From positions 1-64,000 of the forward strand of contig JAFXPV010000073.1 of assembly GCA_017527625.1 (NCBI GenBank): DNA of 64,000 nt, written 5' to 3'. The stretch comes from Bacteroidales bacterium (GTDB lineage Bacteria > Bacteroidota > Bacteroidia > Bacteroidales > UBA932). Positions within the stretch are counted from its first letter, which is position 1, and the number at the start of each line of letters is the position of its first letter. This document shows positions 44,040-52,447 of the stretch, piece by piece. A program made the translations under genes and the position numbers. The notes under the pieces were generated by a model. The model saw only the letters and a program-made list of their open reading frames with translations, was not told where the DNA came from and made no database searches.

Positions 44040-45110
44040 ATGTCTACAAACTCCCACTACCACTTAGATCTACATTCTCAGATGATTCTCGATGAGTATC
44101 GCGAGAATCTGCCGCTGTTTCAGAAAACATCCGCCGAGGCGGTTACTAGTATTAAGGAAATGCTGTCGCAGGCGGAACTGCTTGTCGCTGCGGTTGAGAG
44201 CCGCGTCAAGACTGAGAAGTCGCTGGCCGGGAAGCTGGAGCTGAAGGGCTCTAAGTATGCGTCGCTGAAGGACATCACGGACATCGTGGGTGTGCGTGTC
44301 ATCACTTTCTACATCGATGATGTGGACAAGGTGGCGTCGGCGGTGGAGCGTCTGTGGGAGATTGACTGGGAGAACAGCGTGGACAAGCGCAAGCTGCACC
44401 AGATCGACAGCTTCGGCTATATGTCGCTGCACTATATATGCAAGGTCGCCGGGTCGCCCTACCGCTTCGAAATCCAGATTCGCACGCTGCTGCAGCACGC
44501 CTGGGCGAATATGAACCACGACACGGGCTACAAGTCGGGCGTGGAGATTCCGAAGGAGTACCTGCGCAATATGAACCGTCTGGCAGGTATGTTGGAGCTG
44601 GCTGACGAGCAGTTCAGCCGCATCCGCACCGAGCTGCCGGATTACCGCCGCCGAGTGCAGGCGCTTGTAGCTTCCGGCAATCTGGACGACGTGCAGCTTG
44701 ACGGCGATTCTTACCGCAGTTACCTGCAACTGGACCCCTTCGGTCCGCTGAACCGCAGGATTGCGGCCGTGAACCAGGCGGAGATCGAAGAAGTGTCGCT
44801 AGTGAACTTCCTCCCCGTCTTCAAGGCGATGGGATTCCAGACTCTCGGCGACATCGCAGCGCTCATCAAGGACTATGCGGACGCTGCCTTCCAGATGGCT
44901 ACCTACCAGATCGGCCTGACCGACCTGGACATCGTGTCGTCGTCGATCGCGCCGCAGAACCTCTGCATCGTATATATCCTCATCAAGGGCGGCGGCCGCG
45001 CCGGTCTGCGCTACCTGCTGGACACTCTCAACGGTGAGTCTGAGAGCAACGATATGATCGCCAATATGCTCATCGAGCAGGCTTCCGACCTTCCTTTTAT
45101 GAACCAGTAA
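44040..45110 (+). CDS. RelA/SpoT-type (p)ppGpp synthetase
   Basis: A 356-residue protein with a RelA/SpoT synthetase domain in residues 40-190: RVKTEKSLAGKLE, DITDIVGVRVITFY, KLHQIDSFGYMSLHYICKV and FEIQIRTLLQHAWANMNHD, all catalytic motifs kept. There is no HD hydrolase or TGS/ACT part; the last 160 residues are a helical region of unknown role. This makes it a small alarmone synthetase of extended type. ATG 44040 is used; an earlier ATG at 44025 lies in the fimbrial gene. A separate hydrolase gene follows after three bases. Confidence 0.87.
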   Translation: MSTNSHYHLDLHSQMILDEYRENLPLFQKTSAEAVTSIKEMLSQAELLVAAVESRVKTEKSLAGKLELKGSKYASLKDITDIVGVRVITFYIDDVDKVASAVERLWEIDWENSVDKRKLHQIDSFGYMSLHYICKVAGSPYRFEIQIRTLLQHAWANMNHDTGYKSGVEIPKEYLRNMNRLAGMLELADEQFSRIRTELPDYRRRVQALVASGNLDDVQLDGDSYRSYLQLDPFGPLNRRIAAVNQAEIEEVSLVNFLPVFKAMGFQTLGDIAALIKDYADAAFQMATYQIGLTDLDIVSSSIAPQNLCIVYILIKGGGRAGLRYLLDTLNGESESNDMIANMLIEQASDLPFMNQ

Positions 45111-45113
45111 GCT

Positions 45114-45695
45114 ATGGCAAACAAACACTTGGACACCAGCCTTCTCGACAAGGCTATCATATATGCCGTCAATGCCCACGCCGGCATTGAACGCCGCGGC
45201 AAGGGATTTCCTTATATCGTTCATCCGATGGAGGCAGTGGAGATCGTGGCCACGATGACTCCCGACCAGGAGCTGCTGGCTGCCGCCGCACTGCACGACG
45301 TTGTGGAGGACACTGACACTACGGTGGATGACCTTCGCGCCGTCTTCGGCGACCGCATCGCCCATCTGGTGGAGGAAGAGAGCGACAAGTTCACGGAGGG
45401 AGTGAGCGAGCAGGACAGCTGGCACGACCGCAAGCAGGCTGCCATCGACCGTCTGGCCGCCGCTTCGAAGGACGCCAAGATGGTGGCCCTGGGCGACAAG
45501 CTGTCGAATATGCGGGCGATATGGAGGGACTGGATGGTGAAAGGAGACGACATCTGGAACATTTTCCACGTCACCGACCGCGCCGAGCACGAGTGGCACT
45601 ACCGCGGCCTTGCCGACTCGCTGCGCGAGCTGGACGACACGGTCGCATTCAAGGAGTTCGAACATCTCATCAATAAAGTATTTGGCAAGAAATAG
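45114..45695 (+). CDS. Small HD-domain alarmone hydrolase
   Basis: A 193-residue HD-domain phosphohydrolase like the hydrolase half of SpoT or MESH1. Metal motifs: H in AVNAHAG, GFPYIVHPMEAV, ALHDVVEDT, and GDKLSNMRAI. It would convert (p)ppGpp to GTP/GDP and pyrophosphate. It lies directly behind the stand-alone synthetase and before the APH-like kinase, with gaps of three and two bases. Confidence 0.87.
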   Translation: MANKHLDTSLLDKAIIYAVNAHAGIERRGKGFPYIVHPMEAVEIVATMTPDQELLAAAALHDVVEDTDTTVDDLRAVFGDRIAHLVEEESDKFTEGVSEQDSWHDRKQAAIDRLAAASKDAKMVALGDKLSNMRAIWRDWMVKGDDIWNIFHVTDRAEHEWHYRGLADSLRELDDTVAFKEFEHLINKVFGKK

Positions 45696-45697
45696 CT

Positions 45698-46531
45698 ATG
45701 GAAGCAAGACACATCTCCCTCAACGATTTCGTACTGTCAGGCGGAGGATTCAACGGCGAGAGCTACGACCACAAGGGCAACCCCGACCTGATGCTCAAGT
45801 TATATTTTCCCGGGAAGATCCAGCAGCCGTTCGACGAGATGCTGATGGCCCGCAAGGTCTTCAACCTCGGCATCCCCAGCCCTGAGCCGGGAGAGTACGT
45901 TGTGACTGAGGACGGCCGCTACGGCATCCTTTTCCACCGCATCCACGGCAAGAAGTCTTTCTCACGCGCCTGCGGCGACAACCCTGCCGAAGTAGCCCGC
46001 TACGCATCGGAATTTGCACAGATGTGTCTGCAGCTGCACTCGACACGCGTCGACACCACACAGTTCGAGAACGTCAAGGACCGCTATTACCGGCTGCTGG
46101 AGGAGAATCCCTTCTTCACCCCTGCCGAAAAGGACAAGCTGGGCCGCTTCATCGCCGACACTCCTGACGAGGACACTGCCATCCACGGCGACCTGCAGTT
46201 CAGCAACGCCATATTCGCAGGCAACAAGCGCTATTTCATCGACCTCGGCGACTTCTGCTACGGCAACCACCTCTTCGACCTGGGAATGGTCTACCTGAGC
46301 TGCTGCCTTAGCCAGGAATCGTTCATAACCGAGACCTTCCATATGCCCAAGGCTGTTTCCATCAAGTTCTGGAACAATTTTGTCCCGGCTTATTTCGGCA
46401 AGAACGCCGTCAAAGCCGAAATCGACGAGATGATGCTCCCCTACGCCGGGCTCAAGACGCTCATCATAGAACGCGACGCAGGGCAGCCCCAACCTGAGTT
46501 CAGAGCCGCCCTGCGCAGTGTCCTGGACTAA
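45698..46531 (+). CDS. APH-like small-molecule kinase (TIGR02172 type)
   Basis: A 277-residue kinase-fold protein of the aminoglycoside-phosphotransferase/choline-kinase superfamily. Catalytic loop AIHGDLQFSNAIF and metal-binding FIDLGDFCYGNHLFDLG are intact; the Lys of the N-lobe is in LMLKLYFPG. It matches the TIGR02172 group. Substrate unknown; neighbours suggest a link with nucleotide stress rather than antibiotic resistance (inference). Confidence 0.82.
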   Translation: MEARHISLNDFVLSGGGFNGESYDHKGNPDLMLKLYFPGKIQQPFDEMLMARKVFNLGIPSPEPGEYVVTEDGRYGILFHRIHGKKSFSRACGDNPAEVARYASEFAQMCLQLHSTRVDTTQFENVKDRYYRLLEENPFFTPAEKDKLGRFIADTPDEDTAIHGDLQFSNAIFAGNKRYFIDLGDFCYGNHLFDLGMVYLSCCLSQESFITETFHMPKAVSIKFWNNFVPAYFGKNAVKAEIDEMMLPYAGLKTLIIERDAGQPQPEFRAALRSVLD

Positions 46532-46540
46532 ACCAGCCGT

Positions 46541-48973
46541 CTAGAATTCAAAGCCTACCGACAGATAGCCGGTGACGCCGCTCACCTGGCACCACTGGAC
46601 TGCAAGTTTCAGCGGGCCGAACATTGACTGACGGGCATATTCTGCTCCGAATGCCCAGGTCGGGACCATATGCAGGATTTCTTCTGCAAAAGGAGTATCC
46701 ATAAACGCACCGGCGCGCACTGTCGCGAAGTTCTTGCGGGCGAAACAGTAGCGCAAGTCTATCTGGCCTATCGCGCTGTATTCATTGGCTTCCACATATC
46801 CACCGGGGATACCGAAGAAAGGCACCTGGCGCTCGGTGTATCGGGCCGGCATAAAACCGCCGACAGTGACGATGTGCTTGGGATTCATATAGCCGGGATC
46901 ATCCGACATCCATCCCACATTGACAGAAGGGATGATGGCGAAACTCTTGCCGATGGGGATCACTCCGGTGAAGCTGGCCAGGACTGAGGCGTACAACGGC
47001 ACGCTGCCATCTTCAGTCATAACCTGGGACATCTCGTGGATATCATAATCGGGGTCGAGGTCTATCGCATAGCCTTTGAAGTTTAACCTTCCGTCGAGAC
47101 CAAAGCGGAAACCCTTCTTGGGGAAATATCCGTCGTCAAAAGTGTCGAATTTCAATATTGCGAAAGCAGAAAGCCAGTAGCTCTTCCAGTCCCAGTCCAT
47201 CCATTCGAAATCGGAGCTGAGGTAACGCTCGTAGGGGTCCATCTCGAAGGTGACGCCGGCCTTCATATTTCCGAACCTCATCCTGGAATCTTCGACATAG
47301 GCGTCGAGCGCTGTCGTGAATAATTTGTCATCTACGGTCGAATAGTAGCCGTAGGAGGTCCTCATAATGCGGGCACGTGCTGTCAATCCCACGGTGGGCA
47401 GCCCTATCTTGGACTTGTAGGCTGCATCCAGAGTCAAGCCAGGGTTGGTGCCCAGCCGGACATCCGCGGTCAGGCGGGGGCCTGCAAGCCTGCGGGTGCC
47501 GAGGCCGAGGTGCAAGGCAAGTGACACTGCCTCGTCTGTATCGGCACGAAGGCTGATGGCCGAGTCATTGACCTGGCCTTTCTGGCAGTCGAAGACAAGT
47601 ACGAACGGCTCTTGCTGACCTTCGAGGTGATATGTGATGGACTCGAACGCCGCCGTGCCGTAGATGTAGTTGAGCATACGCTCTATGATAGCCCTGTTGT
47701 AAAGGCTGTCGGCGGGATAATCGCTCGGGTGAAGGATCTTGCTGCGGTCTTCTTCTGCTATGCCTGTGAACTTGACTTCCTTGACGAAGACGCTGGTTTT
47801 GGAGAGGTCCAGGGCCTGGGGACGGTGAACTACCGGAGCTTCAGGCTTGCCGGCCACCTGCGCCGCTATGGCTTCAAAGACCTCTTTGTTGGCAAGGGCG
47901 TTCTGATAGCCCTGATCGATGATGTCGTCGACACTGGCGTCGTCGAACGAAAGCATATTGTATCCAGGAAGTTCGTGATGCACGTCGAGGTCAGCCATCT
48001 TGGTTGCTTTCTCCACAGCCTCAGCGGACAGCAGGACGATGGTCTGGAAAAGGAAGTCGATCGGGTTGTTGAGCTCGTCGATGCGGCGGTGGATGGCCAT
48101 ATCGGAGCCTATGATGATGTCCGCTCCCATTTCCTTGGCAAGGTCGACGGGGAAGTTGTTGCGCATACCGCCGTCGAGGAGGATGCTGCCGTCTTCACGT
48201 ACCGCACGGAAATAGAACGGGATGGCCATTGTTGAACGCAGGGCGGTGGTGATGTTGCCGCTGGTCCAGTATTTCGGGGTCATCGTGTACATATCGGTGG
48301 CCACGCAGGCGAACGGGATGGGCAGATCTGCAAAGCTGATGCTGTCCTGGTAGCCCACGCTGATGCAGCTGAGCAGGTTTCGCACGTTCAAGCCATACAG
48401 GTAGCCGTCGGGCATTCCGAGTCCCATCTTGTTCAGGGCCTCGTTCGCCATATCGGAGGTATTGTTGCCTGCCTCTTCAGAGATCTTTTCAAACAGGCGC
48501 TCCTTGGCAAGACGTTCGGCGAGGTCTTCGTCGTCGTATTTGAAAGGCACTCGGAAGAGGAAACGGTCGCGGTATTTGCGGAGTTTATATGTCACATAGT
48601 CGTTGTCCACCTTGTCGGACATCATAATCGGCCATTGGATGTCGCGAACGAGGGAATCCAGCTGGTCGTGCTTGTAGCCCATAGCGTAGAGGCCTCCGAT
48701 GAGGCCGCCCATACTGGTGCCGGTCACAATGTCGACGGGAATGCCCAGCTCTTCGATGAGCTTGATGACGCCCAGGTGGGCAAGACCGCGGGCGCCGCCT
48801 CCTGCGAGCACGAGACCCACGGTGGGACGATACTGGCGGATGGAATCCATCCTCGCACGGACTTTGGCGAAGGCGATGGAGTCAGCTTCGGGGTTTGCAC
48901 TCGGGAGGATCTGTGCGGCTGCGCCGAGACTGAATGCGCACGCCAGACATATCACACAAAAGAGTTTCTTCAT
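46541..48973 (-). CDS. Patatin phospholipase fused to outer-membrane barrel
   Basis: An 810-residue protein: signal peptide (to about 21), patatin domain with oxyanion GGGARG (58-63), nucleophile GTSMGG (Ser87) and catalytic DGG in LLDGGMRNNFP, then a POTRA-like segment (TSVFVKEVKFTG) and a C-terminal 16-strand barrel ending LSVGFEF. This is the PlpD/type Vd-like arrangement, which places a phospholipase A at the surface. Start at 48973 gives the signal peptide; an ATG at 49102 is in the divergent gene's region. Confidence 0.9.
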   Translation of the reverse strand: MKKLFCVICLACAFSLGAAAQILPSANPEADSIAFAKVRARMDSIRQYRPTVGLVLAGGGARGLAHLGVIKLIEELGIPVDIVTGTSMGGLIGGLYAMGYKHDQLDSLVRDIQWPIMMSDKVDNDYVTYKLRKYRDRFLFRVPFKYDDEDLAERLAKERLFEKISEEAGNNTSDMANEALNKMGLGMPDGYLYGLNVRNLLSCISVGYQDSISFADLPIPFACVATDMYTMTPKYWTSGNITTALRSTMAIPFYFRAVREDGSILLDGGMRNNFPVDLAKEMGADIIIGSDMAIHRRIDELNNPIDFLFQTIVLLSAEAVEKATKMADLDVHHELPGYNMLSFDDASVDDIIDQGYQNALANKEVFEAIAAQVAGKPEAPVVHRPQALDLSKTSVFVKEVKFTGIAEEDRSKILHPSDYPADSLYNRAIIERMLNYIYGTAAFESITYHLEGQQEPFVLVFDCQKGQVNDSAISLRADTDEAVSLALHLGLGTRRLAGPRLTADVRLGTNPGLTLDAAYKSKIGLPTVGLTARARIMRTSYGYYSTVDDKLFTTALDAYVEDSRMRFGNMKAGVTFEMDPYERYLSSDFEWMDWDWKSYWLSAFAILKFDTFDDGYFPKKGFRFGLDGRLNFKGYAIDLDPDYDIHEMSQVMTEDGSVPLYASVLASFTGVIPIGKSFAIIPSVNVGWMSDDPGYMNPKHIVTVGGFMPARYTERQVPFFGIPGGYVEANEYSAIGQIDLRYCFARKNFATVRAGAFMDTPFAEEILHMVPTWAFGAEYARQSMFGPLKLAVQWCQVSGVTGYLSVGFEF

Positions 48974-49003
48974 AATATCTGTAGACAAGTGTTTTCCAAG
49001 CCG

Positions 49004-49031
49004 TAAATATAAGCAGATTTTTGTATCTTTA
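49004..49031. promoter_or_regulatory. Divergent promoters, patatin / secreted protein
   Basis: TATATTTA on the minus strand (49004-49011) toward 48973, and TATCTTTA on the plus strand (49024-49031) toward 49077. Confidence 0.5.
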
Positions 49032-49076
49032 CCTATCCAACCATTTAGCAAGCTGCTCAAAAACACTCTTTTTCGT

Positions 49077-49664
49077 ATGAAACGCATCGTTTTCACTCTC
49101 ATTGCAGCCCTCGTGCTGACATCAACGCTGACTGCTGCGGCCCAGGACGCCCCCCGCCGTTACGGCATCAAGTCCGGCATCATCAAGCTGATCTCATCGA
49201 CTGCAGGAGTCGATACGCCTGAAACCCAGTATTTCGACGACTACGGCGCAAAGGAAAGCATAGTGTATACCACCGACATCCCTGGAGTAGTAAAATACGA
49301 CAACTGGGTGATCACGATCGGGAACACGATGTACGGCGTCAGCGTCACCGAGGACAAGCGCAACTACGGCAAGCCGTCGGAGAATCCCGTCCCGGACCTG
49401 ACTTTCAACAATCCTTCTCCTGAAGTCACTGCAAAATACAACATCAAGGAGCTCGGCGAGGAGAAGTTCCTCGACCGCAACTGCAAGATATTCTCCTACG
49501 AGACCACCCAGAGGCGCACGACCATCACCCACAAAGTGTGGATCTACAAGGGCGTGATCCTGAAACAGCAGTCCAAGATCCGCAACCGCGACGTGCTTAT
49601 CTACGCCACCGATTTCCAGGAGAATGTCGCCATTCCCGCCTACGCGTTCCAGATAAAAGATTAA
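49077..49664 (+). CDS. Secreted protein, function unknown
   Basis: A 195-residue protein with a signal peptide (ends TAAAQ, residue 23) and a beta-rich body: KSGIIKLISSTAGVDTPETQYFDDYG, EEKFLDRNCKIFSYET, HKVWIYKGVILKQQ. The pattern of a periplasmic beta-sandwich with KYDNWVIT and TTQRRTTITHKVWIYKG resembles outer-membrane lipoprotein-sorting-like folds, but I assign no family. Seven bases before the transglycosylase gene. Confidence 0.7.
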   Translation: MKRIVFTLIAALVLTSTLTAAAQDAPRRYGIKSGIIKLISSTAGVDTPETQYFDDYGAKESIVYTTDIPGVVKYDNWVITIGNTMYGVSVTEDKRNYGKPSENPVPDLTFNNPSPEVTAKYNIKELGEEKFLDRNCKIFSYETTQRRTTITHKVWIYKGVILKQQSKIRNRDVLIYATDFQENVAIPAYAFQIKD

Positions 49665-49671
49665 CCCCGAA

Positions 49672-50637
49672 ATGAAGACACTTCTGCTGCTGGCCCTTCT
49701 GGCTACCGTCAATTTCTGCTCATCCACCGCATCGGCCGGCTCAGCCCCCGTCCCCGTCCCTGAAAGGATCAATCCCGACTCGCTGAGAGCCGTCATCAAG
49801 GCGGAGCTGATGGAAGAGTTTCTGGACGTTCTGGCCTCCGGGCACCCCGTAGCCCCTGCAGTGCCCGAATCCATCGAGTTCGCGGGCAAAACCTACCGTT
49901 TCGACACCGACGCTATGTTCGAGCGTATGGACCGCGAGCTGATCGCCTTCACCTATATGCACACCAATTCGACGCTGATGCTGAAGCGCTCGACGCGCTA
50001 TTTCCGGATGGTGGAACCCATCCTCAAGGCCAACGGCATCCCGGAGGACCTCAAATACCTGATGGCAATCGAGAGCAACCTCGACCCCAAGGCAGTGTCG
50101 ACTTCAGGCGCCGCGGGCCTCTGGCAGTTCCTCAAGAGCACGGCGCCCCAGTACGGGCTGGAGGTGTCTTCGGAGGTTGACGAGCGCTACAACATCGAGA
50201 AGGAGACCGAGGCTGCCTGCAAGTATTTCAAGGAGGCCTACGCCAAATACGGCGACTGGCTGACCGTGGCCGCCAGCTACAACGCCGGCCAGGCCGGCAT
50301 CACCCGCCGCATCAACGACCAGAAGCAGTCTTCGGCCCTCAACCTGTTCCTGCCGGAGGAGACTTCAAGGTATATGTTCCGCATCCTTGTGGCCAAGATG
50401 TTCTTCAACGACCCCGCCTCGTTCGGCTTCAACGTGCCCAAGGAGGATTACTACCCCTACCGTGAGCCCCGCAAGGTCATCACTGTCACCACCTCCATTC
50501 CCTCGCTGCCAGACTTCGCCGCCGACAACGGCGTCACCTACGCCGACCTGCGCAACGCCAACCTATGGCTGCTGGGCACCAAGCTCACGGTCCCCGCAGG
50601 CAAGTCCTACAAGATAATCATCCCGGCTACCCGCTGA
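49672..50637 (+). CDS. MltD-like lytic transglycosylase
   Basis: A 321-residue SLT-fold murein transglycosylase. Catalytic Glu134 in AIESNLDP, GLWQF at 149-153 and ASYNAG at 201-206 match the MltD family. The C-terminal 60 residues (VTTSIPSLPDFAADNGVTYADLRNANLWL) are a degenerate LysM-like unit. Signal peptide present, without clear lipobox. Cleaves glycan strands of peptidoglycan in the periplasm. Confidence 0.9.
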   Translation: MKTLLLLALLATVNFCSSTASAGSAPVPVPERINPDSLRAVIKAELMEEFLDVLASGHPVAPAVPESIEFAGKTYRFDTDAMFERMDRELIAFTYMHTNSTLMLKRSTRYFRMVEPILKANGIPEDLKYLMAIESNLDPKAVSTSGAAGLWQFLKSTAPQYGLEVSSEVDERYNIEKETEAACKYFKEAYAKYGDWLTVAASYNAGQAGITRRINDQKQSSALNLFLPEETSRYMFRILVAKMFFNDPASFGFNVPKEDYYPYREPRKVITVTTSIPSLPDFAADNGVTYADLRNANLWLLGTKLTVPAGKSYKIIIPATR

Positions 50638-50676
50638 TTTTGGGCCGGCACTGTTCCACTTTTGACGAAAAATTCT

Positions 50677-50684
50677 TACCTTTA
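50677..50684 (+). promoter_or_regulatory. Promoter of aquaporin gene
   Basis: TACCTTTA 22 bases before the ATG at 50706. Confidence 0.45.
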
Positions 50685-50705
50685 GGTTAACTAAAACCTT
50701 TTAAT

Positions 50706-51377
50706 ATGAAGAAATACTTTGCTGAGTGCGTCGGAACCTTCGTTCTGACACTTCTGGGCTGCGGAACAGCTATGTTCCTCGGCTGCAACACACCGGCCGG
50801 CGTCGTCGGCACTGCTGTTGCGTTCGGTCTGTCCGTAATCGCTATGGCTTACACCATCGGCGGTGTTTCAGGCTGCCACATCAATCCTGCCATCACTTTC
50901 GGCGTAGCCCTTGCAGGCCGTATGAGCTGGAAGGATGCTGTCGGCTACTGGTGCGGACAAATCATCGGCGCAATCATTGCCGGTGCCGTACTGCTTCTCC
51001 TCACCAAAGTCGTTGCCGCTCCTGACCTGACCGGCGGCCTCGGCACCAACGGTGTTGCAAATGCAGGCGGTGTCGGTGGCGCGCTGCTCGTCGAGTGCCT
51101 CGCTACCTTCCTGTTCGTCCTCGTAGTTCTCGGAACTACCGACTCAAAGGTAGGTGCAGGTAACCTTGCAGGTCTTGCCATCGGTCTCACACTGATTCTG
51201 ATCCATCTGGTGTGCATCAACCTCACCGGAACTTCTGTGAACCCTGCCCGTTCTATCGGACCGGCTCTCTTCGCAGGTGGTGAAGCCCTCAAGAATGTAT
51301 GGGTGTTCATCGTTGCTCCTATGGTCGGCGGCGCTCTTGCAGTTCCTGTATGGAAAGCCATCGCTCCCGCGAAATAA
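50706..51377 (+). CDS. aqpZ: Aquaporin Z-like water channel
   Basis: A 223-residue MIP-family channel with six helices and both NPA loops: HINPAIT (residues 58-64) and TSVNPARSIGPAL near 180. His in HLVCINLTG and the Arg after the second NPA fit the narrow selectivity filter of AqpZ. Codons are T-rich relative to neighbours, as in highly expressed genes. Followed by a strong terminator. Confidence 0.93.
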   Translation: MKKYFAECVGTFVLTLLGCGTAMFLGCNTPAGVVGTAVAFGLSVIAMAYTIGGVSGCHINPAITFGVALAGRMSWKDAVGYWCGQIIGAIIAGAVLLLLTKVVAAPDLTGGLGTNGVANAGGVGGALLVECLATFLFVLVVLGTTDSKVGAGNLAGLAIGLTLILIHLVCINLTGTSVNPARSIGPALFAGGEALKNVWVFIVAPMVGGALAVPVWKAIAPAK

Positions 51378-51400
51378 CGAAGCACTCCACAATCTCTTAT

Positions 51401-51434
51401 AAACGCAACGGGCTGCAACAGTCCGTTGCGTTTT
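51401..51434 (+). terminator. Terminator after aqpZ
   Basis: An 11-base perfect stem AAACGCAACGG / CCGTTGCGTTT with loop GCTGCAACAGT, followed by T. Confidence 0.85.
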
Positions 51435-51448
51435 GTAAGTTTATGTCA

Positions 51449-52447
51449 ATGAAACGCATCCTCACCCTAAACATACTCTTATTGCTGTCTGTCACCGCTC
51501 TGGCGCAGGAGTTCGACGCCGGAGTGGACAGGCTCTACATTGACACCCGAGGCATCTACCATCTGCAGCACGACGAAGGCAAGGTCAACACCCAGTTTAT
51601 GGCGGACCACCTGAACCTGAACATCTTCGGCCACATCGGCGACCGCGTCAACTATCGTCTGCGCCAGCGTCTGAACAAGAAAGTGTTCGACGAGAACTAC
51701 ATCTTCAACGCCACCGACTTCCTCTACATAAACTGGAAGGCCACCGACCGCTGGAGTTTCCGTATGGGCAAGGACGCCGTGCTCATCGGCGGCTACGAAT
51801 ACGACGCGGTGCCCATCGACGTGTACTTCTACAGCAAGTTCTGCAACAGCATCAACCAGGGCTTCACCTTCGGCGCGAGCACTTACTTCAAGATGGCCGA
51901 AAACCAGAACCTCGCCCTGCAGGTGTGCACCTCTCCCCTCTCCTACGGCTACCAGGGCGTATATGCCTACAACCTTGCCTGGATGGGCAAGATACTTCCC
52001 GTATGGAACACCATCTGGACCTTCAATATGGTCCAGGATATGGACGGGCGCTTCATCAATTACATAGCGCTCGGCAACCATTTCCAGTGGGATAATTTCC
52101 TTTTCGACGTTGATTTTATGAACAGGGCCTCGTTCAGCCAGAAACGTTTCTTCGGAACCGACTTCACGGTGATAGTGAAGACCATCTGGAGCCTCGGCAA
52201 CTGGAACCTCTGCTTCAAGGGCGGCTACGAGCGCAACGACGCTGACAATGTCGATGCCCAGGGACGGGCCTTCGACGAAGTCCTGGCTCCGGGCACCAAA
52301 TACCTCTACGCCGGCGCCGGCGTGGAATACTTCCCGATGGGCCGCGACAATGTCAGGCTGCACGCAGTGTACTACCGCGACAACTTCGTCAGCAGGGACA
52401 ATTTCGATCTGGGAATAACCTGGAGGATAGATATTATCCGCCGTTAA
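51449..52447 (+). CDS. Porin-like outer-membrane protein (OprO/OprP type)
   Basis: A 332-residue protein with signal peptide (to LAQ, about residue 18) and a barrel of long Tyr/Trp-rich strands. The pattern DRVNYRLRQRLNK, KATDRWSFRMGKDAVLIGGYEY and the C-terminal FDLGITWRI are those of the phosphate-selective porin O/P family. Start at 51449 (MKRIL); 51443 is possible. Converges with msrA, sharing four bases at the stops. Confidence 0.78.
   Translation: MKRILTLNILLLLSVTALAQEFDAGVDRLYIDTRGIYHLQHDEGKVNTQFMADHLNLNIFGHIGDRVNYRLRQRLNKKVFDENYIFNATDFLYINWKATDRWSFRMGKDAVLIGGYEYDAVPIDVYFYSKFCNSINQGFTFGASTYFKMAENQNLALQVCTSPLSYGYQGVYAYNLAWMGKILPVWNTIWTFNMVQDMDGRFINYIALGNHFQWDNFLFDVDFMNRASFSQKRFFGTDFTVIVKTIWSLGNWNLCFKGGYERNDADNVDAQGRAFDEVLAPGTKYLYAGAGVEYFPMGRDNVRLHAVYYRDNFVSRDNFDLGITWRIDIIRR

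Noticed and set aside
45698..46531. Aminoglycoside resistance gene
   Set aside because: Only the kinase fold is shared; sequence fits the TIGR02172 group and the context is alarmone metabolism.
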